5,676 nucleotides of DNA from Gammaproteobacteria bacterium. Its GTDB lineage: Bacteria > Pseudomonadota > Gammaproteobacteria > PS1 > Pseudothioglobaceae. Positions 1 to 5,676 of this stretch are shown here, in pieces (positions within the stretch are counted from its first letter, which is position 1; each line of letters opens with the position of its first letter). Where the stretch lies: contig JAJRPY010000001.1 of NCBI GenBank assembly GCA_024280535.1, positions 1 to 5,676 of the forward strand. The letters are read 5' to 3'. Below the pieces are notes generated by a model that ran no database searches, was not told the DNA's origin, and was given only the letters and a program-made list of their open reading frames with translations. A program made the translations under genes and the position numbers.

Positions 1-70
1 AACCGAAGATGTGCTTTACGCCTTCGTTTTTCAAGCAATCAACTAATATTTGTGCACCGTTTAATTTCAT
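1..70 (-). CDS. ilvB: Acetolactate synthase large subunit, N-terminal fragment (3' end outside window)
   Basis: Only the first 23 codons are present, and the gene runs off the low-coordinate edge. Reading down from the ATG at 70-68 gives a peptide starting MKLNGAQILVDC and reaching GVKHIFG at the edge. This fits the N-terminus of the thiamine-diphosphate enzyme family, where a G-A-x-x-L/V...L...GV..+FG pattern leads into a PGG motif. The closest match I know is the catalytic subunit of acetolactate synthase (IlvB/IlvI/IlvG), which condenses two pyruvates, or pyruvate and 2-oxobutyrate, in branched-chain amino acid synthesis. Other members such as glyoxylate carboligase or sulfoacetaldehyde acetyltransferase start similarly and cannot be excluded from 23 residues. 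The start is supported by its fit to the family N-terminus and by a consensus -10 element about 29 bases upstream. The ribosome binding site is weak (AGAA). An ilvN-type regulatory subunit would be expected downstream, outside the window. Confidence 0.72.
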   Translation of the reverse strand, partial: MKLNGAQILVDCLKNEGVKHIFG

Positions 71-133
71 TATTCTGACAAGGGATAAAAACTTGTTGAT
101 TATACCAAATGAAGCATGAGAATAGATTAAGTA
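71..133. other. lpxC-ilvB intergenic region, no terminator seen
   Basis: This 63-base gap is the only non-coding stretch of note. It contains the extended -10 promoter and a short leader. I looked for a GC-rich hairpin followed by a T run on the minus strand and found none; the T-rich stretch GTTTTTAT (93-86) is not preceded by an inverted repeat. There is also no room for a leader-peptide attenuator of the E. coli ilv type between the predicted transcription start and the ATG. Read-through from lpxC is therefore plausible. Confidence 0.55.
99..107 (-). promoter_or_regulatory. Extended -10 promoter for the ilvB-type gene
   Basis: On the minus strand 107-99 reads TGGTATAAT: a perfect TATAAT hexamer (104-99) preceded by the TGn of an extended -10. 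The position 17 bases upstream (127-122) reads ATCTAT, a poor -35, which is tolerated in sigma-70 extended -10 promoters. The predicted start of transcription is near 92, giving a leader of about 22 bases before the ATG at 70. It lies in the only real intergenic gap of the window, so the downstream gene probably has its own promoter in addition to any read-through from lpxC. Confidence 0.66.
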
Positions 134-1045
134 TTACAAGGAGTTTTGCCAATCTTCTGAATAAAATTGAATAGGCGAATTAGCCTCTTCAAAAGTTTTG
201 ATTGACCAAGTATCTGGCTGCTCTAAAATGATTGATAACAACTGATCATTAAGCAAATGCCCTGTTTTATAACCCTCATAATGCCCAATTAAATTAGAAC
301 CCAGCAAATACAAATCGCCAACAATATCCAAAATCTTATGCTTAACAAATTCATTTTGATAACGCATACCATCTTCGTTTAATACATCATCATCACTTAG
401 GGCAATGGCATTATCCATACTCGCACCTAATGCTAAATTTTGCCTTTTCATCTTTTCCACATCTTTCATATAGCCAAAAGTTCTGGCGCGTGATATTTCT
501 TTTAAATAAGATTGCTTGGAAAAATCAATAGTGAGTTGCTGCCCGCTTTCTTTGACTTTTTTATGATCAAAATCAATTTCTAAAGACACTTTAAAGCCTT
601 CAAATTTGGATACTTGAGCCCATGAATCGTCGTTTTCAACACGGACAGTCTTCTCAATCACAAAAAACTTTTTATGTGCATCTTGCTCCTCAATACCAGC
701 AGACTGCACTAAAAAAATAAAAGGAGCAGACGAGCCATCCATAATCGGCACTTCAAAGGAATCCAACTCCACCAACACATTGTCAATGCCTAAAGCTGAT
801 AATGCACTCATTAGATGCTCAACAGTAGAGACTTTAACGCCTTGGTTTTCTAATCCAGTGGACAGCACCACTTCATTCACAAAAGCATTATGCGCCCGCA
901 CCAATTTACCCCCCACATCCATACGCCTAAATACAACGCCGTGATCGACCGCAGCAGGAATTAACGTCATATTGACAACACTGCCACTGTGAATGCCAAT
1001 TCCTCTTGCTTTAACCGTTTTTTTAATACTTCTTTGTTTAATCAT
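134..1045 (-). CDS. lpxC: UDP-3-O-acyl-N-acetylglucosamine deacetylase LpxC
   Basis: This enzyme is a zinc-dependent deacetylase that removes the acetyl group from UDP-3-O-acyl-GlcNAc, the committed step of lipid A synthesis, in the cytoplasm. The protein is 303 residues, against about 305 in E. coli, and is collinear with it from the MIKQR start to near the C-terminus. The catalytic features are all visible: STVEHL at 73-78, with the general base Glu76 and zinc ligand His77; ISRARTFG (184-191) with the conserved Thr189; [10 protein letters not shown] (235-244) with zinc ligands His236 and Asp240; and TGH at 261-263 with His263. The N-terminal GIGIHSG (15-21) and IMDGSSAPF (101-109) motifs are also typical. 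It starts 5 bases after the ftsA stop with no clear Shine-Dalgarno, so it is probably translated by coupling to ftsA. In other gammaproteobacteria lpxC follows ftsZ. E. coli LpxC is controlled by FtsH through its C-terminal tail; the tail here ends differently (WQNSL), so that control cannot be assumed. Confidence 0.97.
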   Translation of the reverse strand: MIKQRSIKKTVKARGIGIHSGSVVNMTLIPAAVDHGVVFRRMDVGGKLVRAHNAFVNEVVLSTGLENQGVKVSTVEHLMSALSALGIDNVLVELDSFEVPIMDGSSAPFIFLVQSAGIEEQDAHKKFFVIEKTVRVENDDSWAQVSKFEGFKVSLEIDFDHKKVKESGQQLTIDFSKQSYLKEISRARTFGYMKDVEKMKRQNLALGASMDNAIALSDDDVLNEDGMRYQNEFVKHKILDIVGDLYLLGSNLIGHYEGYKTGHLLNDQLLSIILEQPDTWSIKTFEEANSPIQFYSEDWQNSL

Positions 1046-1050
1046 TTTTA

Positions 1051-2265
1051 TTATAAATCCAACATCTTTTTAAGGCCAACCCATCTTCCTTCTTTTTCTG
1101 GTTCTATCTCTTCTAAATAAGGCTCAGTGTTATTAAATGTCAACAAGCCCAATGCTGAAAAATAATCGACATTATTCAATAACGTTTCATTACCACTAAT
1201 CAATTCTCGATTAACTTTGGCAATTTTTGTGCGTATTTTAAATTGTTTTAGCAGGAAGCTTTCACAATTCTCAATTTTTGAAGCACCGCCAACAATTAAA
1301 AAACCAGATTTTAGCCCCCTGTCTAGTTTTTTACCCTTTAAACTTTTTTTAATCAGGTCGGTAATTTCTTGATAAGTATCCTCAATCACGTTAATCAACT
1401 CATGACGAGACAAATAATACGCCTGATTTGCATTGATTTGCCTAAATTCAATCAAGCCATCTTTATGCGTGGCATCAGGCAGTAGCATGCCGTAGGTCAA
1501 TTTTAAGCGTTCAGCCTCTTCAAACGAAGTATTAAACACCTGAGCAATATTATTAGTCACCGTATTACCCCCTAATTTAATTATCTGACTAAACGCCACC
1601 CCACCCTTAGAAAATACTGAAATACTACTCACTGCTGCCCCTATATCCAGCAAACACACGCCTGCGTCTTTGTCCTCCTGAGAAACGCAAACCGCACTAC
1701 TGGCAATAGAATTTAGCACAATACTATCAGTGCTAATATCACAGGCATCTAAACAATGTTTAATATTATCTATCGATTGACTTAAAACAATTGCCACCTG
1801 CACCTCAACACCCAGTATTTCAGCCTTAATGCCAATAGGATAATCAACCCGTTTATCATCAACCGTAAAATGATTAACAATACTTGTTAGCTTTGCTTCA
1901 TTAGCTGCCAGCGTTCTCGCACTTGAATTTTGAATGGCTCGGGCAACATCTTCTTTGGTGATGACTTTAGATCGGTCATTAAAGCTAATTTGTTGATTTT
2001 GATTGTGGGTAGTGAGGTGCAAATCAGAGACATTAACATTAACAAACTTAATACCTTGACTGTATTTTTTCTCAATCTCTTGAATCATCTCTTTAATGAT
2101 GTTAGCAACACTGTCAATATTAACAATCTTGCCATTTTGCACACCTTGAGACGCCTCAATCAAATTACCAATAATATGGTATTTTCCTTCTTCATCCTCG
2201 GCAATTAGCATCACAATTTTGCTAGAACCTATATCAATACTGGCATATACATCATTATTTGACAT
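1051..2265 (-). CDS. ftsA: Cell division protein FtsA (divergent)
   Basis: FtsA is an actin-fold protein that normally tethers FtsZ filaments to the inner membrane and recruits later division proteins. The protein is 404 residues (E. coli has 420). It shows the phosphate-1 motif (ASIDIGSSK, 8-16), the family 1C-domain region around 75-165, and an adenosine-type motif ([10 protein letters not shown], 323-332). It ends in a charged linker followed by a short amphipathic tail ([12 protein letters not shown], 393-404), which corresponds to the membrane-targeting helix. The phosphate-2 motif is unusual: it reads [12 protein letters not shown] (207-218) where the family has DIGGGT(T/M)DIAV. The usual T-x-DIA segment reads TNNIA (237-241). 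The start at 2265 was chosen over an ATG at 2289 because a strong Shine-Dalgarno lies 5 bases upstream and because TGATG overlaps the dusA stop. ftsZ does not follow. The family call is firm from overall pattern and from the adjacent lpxC; whether it binds ATP or FtsZ is uncertain. Confidence 0.9.
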   Translation of the reverse strand: MSNNDVYASIDIGSSKIVMLIAEDEEGKYHIIGNLIEASQGVQNGKIVNIDSVANIIKEMIQEIEKKYSQGIKFVNVNVSDLHLTTHNQNQQISFNDRSKVITKEDVARAIQNSSARTLAANEAKLTSIVNHFTVDDKRVDYPIGIKAEILGVEVQVAIVLSQSIDNIKHCLDACDISTDSIVLNSIASSAVCVSQEDKDAGVCLLDIGAAVSSISVFSKGGVAFSQIIKLGGNTVTNNIAQVFNTSFEEAERLKLTYGMLLPDATHKDGLIEFRQINANQAYYLSRHELINVIEDTYQEITDLIKKSLKGKKLDRGLKSGFLIVGGASKIENCESFLLKQFKIRTKIAKVNRELISGNETLLNNVDYFSALGLLTFNNTEPYLEEIEPEKEGRWVGLKKMLDL

Positions 2266-3221
2266 CAGCCCTCCCCTTGCGCTAGCCATTGATGCAAATG
2301 CCCTATTTCCACTACCTTGCCACTTAATAAGCGTTTAAATTTCTTCGCATTCGGCTGCCCATGGTAGAGCCCCAAAATATGTCTGGTCATAGACCTGATA
2401 GGCACCGAATGAGCCTGCTGGACTTGCATATACTCAATAAAAGCCAGCAACACCTCTACCCGACTAATCATCGGATAGTGTTGTTGATATATTGTTTGAT
2501 CAACACTGGCAAGCAAATAAGGCTGATGATAGACTGCCCGACCCAGCATGGCTTGATCTACAAACTCTAAATGCTCATTAGCCGCAGACACTGACATAAT
2601 CCCGCCATTAATGCCAATATTCAATGCTGGAAAATCCCGTTTCAGCTGATACACCCATTCATAATTAAGCGGTGGCACTGTTCTATTTTCCTTCGGACTC
2701 AAACCTTTCAACCAAGCCTTTCTAGCGTGGACAACAAACTGTTGGCAGCCAGCCCCACTGACAATATCAATAAAATGCGTCAACGCTTGATAATGCTCCA
2801 TATCATCCACCCCAATACGACATTTGACGCTCAATGGAATATCAATAACCGCACCCATGGCTTCAACACAGTGAGCCAGCACCTCCGGTGTTTGCATCAA
2901 ACAAGCCCCAAAACTGCCCGAACGCACTCTATCGGAAGGGCAACCGACATTAATATTAATTTCATCATACCCCCAATCTTGCCCAACTTTGGCAGCGATA
3001 GCCATCTCTTTAGGGTCGTTGCCACCCAATTGTAATACCAGCGGATGTTCTTGCGCAGCATAATCAAGTAACCTGTGCTTATCACCATGAATAATCGCCT
3101 TAGCCGTCACCATCTCTGTCCATAATTGTGCTTGCTTAGACAACAAACGATGGAAATATCGACAATGCCGATCGGTCCAATCCATCATAGGCGCAACCGA
3201 AAATTTAACAACTGAGTTCAT
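2265..3221 (-). CDS. dusA: tRNA-dihydrouridine(20/20a) synthase DusA
   Basis: This FMN-dependent enzyme reduces uridine to 5,6-dihydrouridine in the tRNA D-loop using NADPH; the DusA subfamily acts on U20/U20a. The protein is 318 residues. From the N-terminus it has the FMN-binding start FSVAPMMDWTDRHCR (7-21), the LQLGG strand (63-67), ININVGCPSDRV (88-99), and the catalytic cysteine in SGSFGACLM (Cys107). It then has VKCRIG (132-137), with the FMN-contacting lysine, VHARKAWLKGLSPKENR (164-180), which is a DusA signature distinguishing it from DusB and DusC, NGGI (205-208) and the phosphate-binding GRAVYHQPYLL (228-238). The C-terminal helical tRNA-binding domain starts near 250 and includes TRHILGL (279-285). 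The start at 3221 overlaps the end of pncC by 17 bases and has no visible Shine-Dalgarno, so expression probably depends on coupling to pncC. Its stop shares a base with the ftsA start. Confidence 0.95.
   Translation of the reverse strand: MNSVVKFSVAPMMDWTDRHCRYFHRLLSKQAQLWTEMVTAKAIIHGDKHRLLDYAAQEHPLVLQLGGNDPKEMAIAAKVGQDWGYDEININVGCPSDRVRSGSFGACLMQTPEVLAHCVEAMGAVIDIPLSVKCRIGVDDMEHYQALTHFIDIVSGAGCQQFVVHARKAWLKGLSPKENRTVPPLNYEWVYQLKRDFPALNIGINGGIMSVSAANEHLEFVDQAMLGRAVYHQPYLLASVDQTIYQQHYPMISRVEVLLAFIEYMQVQQAHSVPIRSMTRHILGLYHGQPNAKKFKRLLSGKVVEIGHLHQWLAQGEG
2269..2277 (-). promoter_or_regulatory. Strong ribosome binding site of ftsA, inside the end of dusA
   Basis: The minus strand reads AGGGGAGGG immediately before CTG and the ATG at 2265, so the GGAG core sits 5 bases from the start codon. 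The purine run is encoded by the last Gln-Gly-Glu-Gly codons of dusA. It decides the ftsA start at 2265 rather than 2289, where the same bases would be coding. It is the clearest ribosome binding site in the window; the other internal genes have weak ones or none. Confidence 0.8.
3205..3221 (-). other. 17-base overlap of pncC end and dusA start
   Basis: The pncC stop TAA occupies 3207-3205 while the dusA ATG is at 3221-3219, so the two genes share 17 bases in different frames. The bases just upstream of the dusA ATG (TAACCACCTTGATTT) have no purine-rich ribosome binding site. The dusA start is nevertheless well supported because its FSVAPM motif begins only six residues later and there is no alternative start before it. 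Confidence 0.8.
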
Positions 3222-3675
3222 AAATCAAGGTGGTTAATACAAATTCAATACTGGCTTGGATAATCTGTGTCCGATTACCTGAAAATTGTTGCACGCGAGT
3301 AAAGCACCTCCCTGCCACGCAAAACCCAAAACACACCGTCCCCACCGGCTTTTCCTGACTGCCACCCGTAGGCCCGGCAACACCCGTAATGGATACTGAA
3401 ATATCTGTCTCAGCACGAGCAATTAGCGCACTAGCCATTTGCAAAGCCACCTGTTCACTCACCGCACCAAATTCCTCTAATACTTGCTCAGATACCCCCA
3501 GCATAGCCACTTTTGATTGATTGCTATAAGTCACAAACCCCCGATCAAAATAAGCCGACGCCCCACTTTGACTGGTCAATAATGACGACAACCCCCCTCC
3601 CGTGCAAGATTCTGCCGTGGCAATGGTTAATTGCTTATCAAGCAATATTTTCGTTAATTGTGCCAATACCAACAT
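3205..3675 (-). CDS. pncC: Nicotinamide-nucleotide amidase PncC (CinA C-terminal domain)
   Basis: PncC hydrolyses nicotinamide mononucleotide to nicotinate mononucleotide and ammonia in the cytoplasm, recycling NMN released by the NAD-dependent DNA ligase and other reactions. The protein is 156 residues and is the stand-alone form without the N-terminal CinA (MoaB-like) domain; E. coli PncC (YgaD) is about 165. Visible family motifs are TAESCTGG (20-27), with the conserved serine Ser23; RGFVTYSNQSK (45-55), with Tyr50 and Lys55; GAVSEQVA (70-77); SITGVAGPTGG (95-105); and KPVGTV (109-114). The ATG at 3675 is preferred because it forms TGATG with the pepN stop. A GTG one codon earlier (3678) is an alternative that would add one residue. 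A weak AGGCGG lies about 10 bases before the chosen start. In E. coli this gene is next to recA; here it lies between pepN and dusA. Confidence 0.93.
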   Translation of the reverse strand: MLVLAQLTKILLDKQLTIATAESCTGGGLSSLLTSQSGASAYFDRGFVTYSNQSKVAMLGVSEQVLEEFGAVSEQVALQMASALIARAETDISVSITGVAGPTGGSQEKPVGTVCFGFCVAGRCFTRVQQFSGNRTQIIQASIEFVLTTLIYELSC

Positions 3676-3677
3676 CA
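3673..3677 (-). other. TGATG stop-start junction, pepN/pncC
   Basis: The minus strand reads AAGTGATGTTGG: the pepN stop TGA (3677-3675) shares its A with the pncC ATG (3675-3673). Such one-base overlaps favour re-initiation by the terminating ribosome. The same arrangement recurs at dusA/ftsA (2267-2263). The preceding GTG (3678) would instead give a four-base GTGA overlap. Confidence 0.75.
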
Positions 3678-5676
3678 CTTTAACGCCGCCTGAACAATTT
3701 CAAAAATATCATTAGACAAGTCCTCGCTATTGATGATTTTTTCCAACTGCTGTTGCTGTAGTGCTTTTAACTCAGGTGTAAAGCGCTTCCAATGATTGTA
3801 AACCGACACCAATCTTGCCCCTATTTGTGGATTGGTTTTGTTTAATGTTAGGATGATATCGGTCAAAAATTCGTACCCTGCCTGATGATGAAAATTAATA
3901 TAATTTTGCGCAAAACTTGCCACCACACTACGCAACCGATTAGGCGTATTAAACGAAAATAGCTTGTGTTGCATAAGTTGTTTAATACACGCCACATCAG
4001 CAACCAATGAAGACGACTGAACGGCAAAAAATTTATCCATAACCTGTGCATCATGACTAAAGGTTTGGTAGAAAGCCAACTTAGCCTGCTCACTATATGG
4101 ATTATCACTGTCCACTAATAAGCCAAATGCAGCCATCTGATCAGTCATACAATTGGCCTGATTAAATTGCTCATAAGCCAAGTTCAGGTGCGCAGATTTG
4201 CTTAAATAAAACAAGCAAATATTTTTTAAAGCTCGCTTGCCAACCGCTTCAGGCGTTAATTCGTAAGTCTTATTATCAGCCAACGATTGATAGGTTTGCA
4301 ATAATAGTGGCTCAAATCTAACCAATATTTTTTTAATAACCCGTTCGCGTTTTTGATGAATATCGAACACATCAATAATAGCCACTTTTTGATGCAACAA
4401 GCGCTCAGCAGGCAGGGTTAAAATTTTGCTAATTAAGGATTTGTCTTCGGTACTCTTAATCACTTGCTCAATAGCATCAAAAAATAACGATTGATCAATT
4501 TTTTCAGGGGTCAAAATTAAGCATAGCCATAACTGTTGCGCATTATCCCAAACTGAAAAAGCATCCTGTTCATGACGCACTAATAATATTTTTTGCTCAA
4601 TAGTTAGCTCGGTAATCAACTCAACTGGGGCTGAAAAATTGCGCAACCAAGAGGCATTAGGCTCGCCATCAATATCCTCAAAACAAAAGGTTTGTTGACG
4701 CTGGCTAATCGTTAGCATACCCTGTTTAAATATACCTCCCTGATGATTAAACAGTGCATAGTTCAATGGCAACAAATAAACCTGCTCACCCAACTGTTCA
4801 ACATCAACACTAAAACGCTGCTTTGATTGATTATAACTCGACCGAATGCTAATTTTAGGCGTGCCTGAATGGGTGTACCAAGGCATAAAAGCTGTTAAAT
4901 CAAACCCATTAGCATCACTCATACTGGCAATAAAATCATCAATTGTAACTGCCTCACCATCATGACGCTGAAAATACAATTGCATACCTTGCTGAAAACC
5001 CGCCTCACCCAAAAAACTGTGAATCATACGAATCACTTCTGCCCCTTTTTCATAAACCGTTAGCGTATAAAAATTATTCATTTCTATATAACTTTCTGGA
5101 CGCACAGGATGCGCCATAGGGCCGGCATCCTCTGCAAACTGAAAAGTGCGTAGCGCATTCACATCTTCAATGCGTTTAATGGATCGCGTGTGCAAATCTG
5201 AGGTGAACTCCTGATCTCTAAACACCGTCAAGCCTTCTTTTAAACTCAATTGAAACCAATCTTGGCAAGTGACGCGATTGCCTGTCCAATTGTGAAAATA
5301 TTCATGCCCAATGACTGCTTCAATATTAATAAAATCTTCGTCCGTTGCCGTGCTAGCATCGGCCAGTACAAAAGCTGAATTAAAGATATTCAAGCCTTTG
5401 TTTTCCATCGCACCCATATTAAAATCATCTACTGCCACAATCATATAAATATCCAAATCATATTCAAGCTTAAAACGCGACTCCTCCCAAGCAAAAGACC
5501 GTTTAAGCGCCGCCATAGCAAATTGCGTTTTATTAATATTATGCGGCTCAACATAAATTTTAAGTGCCACTTCCCTACCAAGAGAGGTGGTATAACTGCC
5601 CTCCAACAACGCAAAATCTCCCGCAACCAAGGCAAATAAATAACACGGCTTAGGGGTTGGATCATGCCAAGTAACC
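3675..5676 (-). CDS. pepN: Aminopeptidase N (M1 family), 5' end outside window
   Basis: This is a zinc aminopeptidase of broad specificity that completes cytoplasmic peptide breakdown. About 666 codons are present and the reading frame is open to the high-coordinate edge, where it reads DPTPKPCYLFALVAGDF; the start lies outside. By gap-free alignment of key motifs with E. coli PepN (870 residues), roughly 173 N-terminal residues are missing. The catalytic domain is intact: the exopeptidase motif GAMEN (codons 5414-5400), the zinc site HEYFH (5306-5292) with both histidines and the catalytic Glu, the third zinc ligand Glu in LKEGL (5237-5235), and the transition-state Tyr in TVYEKGAE (5054-5052). 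The beta-sandwich and helical C-terminal domains follow, including the late N-P-N-R-x-R-S and NPQIGARL motifs. The part after the catalytic Tyr is about 30 residues shorter than in E. coli. A TTG codon at 5630 is an internal leucine, not the start. The stop overlaps the pncC start. Confidence 0.96.
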   Translation of the reverse strand, partial: VTWHDPTPKPCYLFALVAGDFALLEGSYTTSLGREVALKIYVEPHNINKTQFAMAALKRSFAWEESRFKLEYDLDIYMIVAVDDFNMGAMENKGLNIFNSAFVLADASTATDEDFINIEAVIGHEYFHNWTGNRVTCQDWFQLSLKEGLTVFRDQEFTSDLHTRSIKRIEDVNALRTFQFAEDAGPMAHPVRPESYIEMNNFYTLTVYEKGAEVIRMIHSFLGEAGFQQGMQLYFQRHDGEAVTIDDFIASMSDANGFDLTAFMPWYTHSGTPKISIRSSYNQSKQRFSVDVEQLGEQVYLLPLNYALFNHQGGIFKQGMLTISQRQQTFCFEDIDGEPNASWLRNFSAPVELITELTIEQKILLVRHEQDAFSVWDNAQQLWLCLILTPEKIDQSLFFDAIEQVIKSTEDKSLISKILTLPAERLLHQKVAIIDVFDIHQKRERVIKKILVRFEPLLLQTYQSLADNKTYELTPEAVGKRALKNICLFYLSKSAHLNLAYEQFNQANCMTDQMAAFGLLVDSDNPYSEQAKLAFYQTFSHDAQVMDKFFAVQSSSLVADVACIKQLMQHKLFSFNTPNRLRSVVASFAQNYINFHHQAGYEFLTDIILTLNKTNPQIGARLVSVYNHWKRFTPELKALQQQQLEKIINSEDLSNDIFEIVQAALK

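Noticed and set aside
86..120. A possible terminator after lpxC.
   Set aside because: There is a short T run but no inverted repeat before it, and the T run lies downstream of the -10 element, in the leader of the next gene.
1887..2075. A 62-codon minus-strand frame whose start resembles a lipoprotein signal peptide (LMSLICTS).
   Set aside because: It lies wholly inside ftsA in another frame of the same strand, and the hydrophobic run is a shadow of ftsA codons. ftsA has clear family motifs across this stretch.
1930..2208. A 92-codon plus-strand open frame.
   Set aside because: It is antisense to ftsA, with no family resemblance and no evident ribosome binding site.
2263..2289. An upstream ATG at 2289 as the ftsA start, adding MASARGGL.
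   Set aside because: It would overlap dusA by 25 bases and lacks a ribosome binding site. The added residues are not FtsA-like and simply translate the Shine-Dalgarno of the ATG at 2265.
2727..3035. A 102-codon plus-strand open frame.
   Set aside because: It is antisense to the most conserved part of dusA, and its composition is that expected of a shadow frame.
5628..5630. TTG at 5630 as the start of pepN.
   Set aside because: The frame continues upstream with PepN-like sequence (DPTPKPCYLFA) to the window edge, so this codon is an internal leucine.

Overview
The window holds a tightly packed block of genes, all on the minus strand and all bacterial. Transcription runs from high to low coordinates: pepN (5' end outside the window) > pncC > dusA > ftsA > lpxC, then a 63-base gap with a promoter, then the first 23 codons of a probable acetolactate synthase large subunit (ilvB/ilvI type). 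No rRNA, tRNA, mobile element, CRISPR array or long repeat was seen, and there is no non-coding stretch over 300 bases.

The proteins are Gram-negative and gammaproteobacterial in type: an E. coli-like aminopeptidase N, a DusA-subfamily dihydrouridine synthase and LpxC (lipid A synthesis). The DNA is AT-rich by eye (roughly 60% A+T), with short overlaps between genes. This suggests an AT-rich, compact-genome gammaproteobacterium. The sulfur-oxidising SUP05/Thioglobus group and its bivalve symbionts are one candidate lineage, but this is inference from composition and gene content, not demonstrated.

Layout: 3675-5676 is the C-terminal three quarters or more of PepN with its complete zinc site. 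3205-3675 is PncC (CinA C-terminal domain, NMN amidase). 2265-3221 is DusA, 1051-2265 is FtsA, 134-1045 is LpxC, 71-133 is the gap with an extended -10 promoter, and 1-70 is the start of the ThDP-enzyme gene. The junctions pepN/pncC and dusA/ftsA are both TGATG, pncC/dusA overlap by 17 bases, and ftsA/lpxC are 5 bases apart. The five genes are therefore probably one translationally coupled operon. Their roles are diverse: peptide turnover, pyridine-nucleotide salvage, tRNA modification, cell division and outer-membrane synthesis.

The most notable point concerns the end of the division/cell-wall (dcw) cluster. In gammaproteobacteria it normally reads ftsQ-ftsA-ftsZ-lpxC. Here ftsZ is absent between ftsA and lpxC with no remnant, ftsA is preceded by dusA instead of ftsQ, and FtsA has a degenerate nucleotide-binding motif. 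Together these suggest that FtsA-dependent division has been altered in this lineage, or that ftsZ lies elsewhere.
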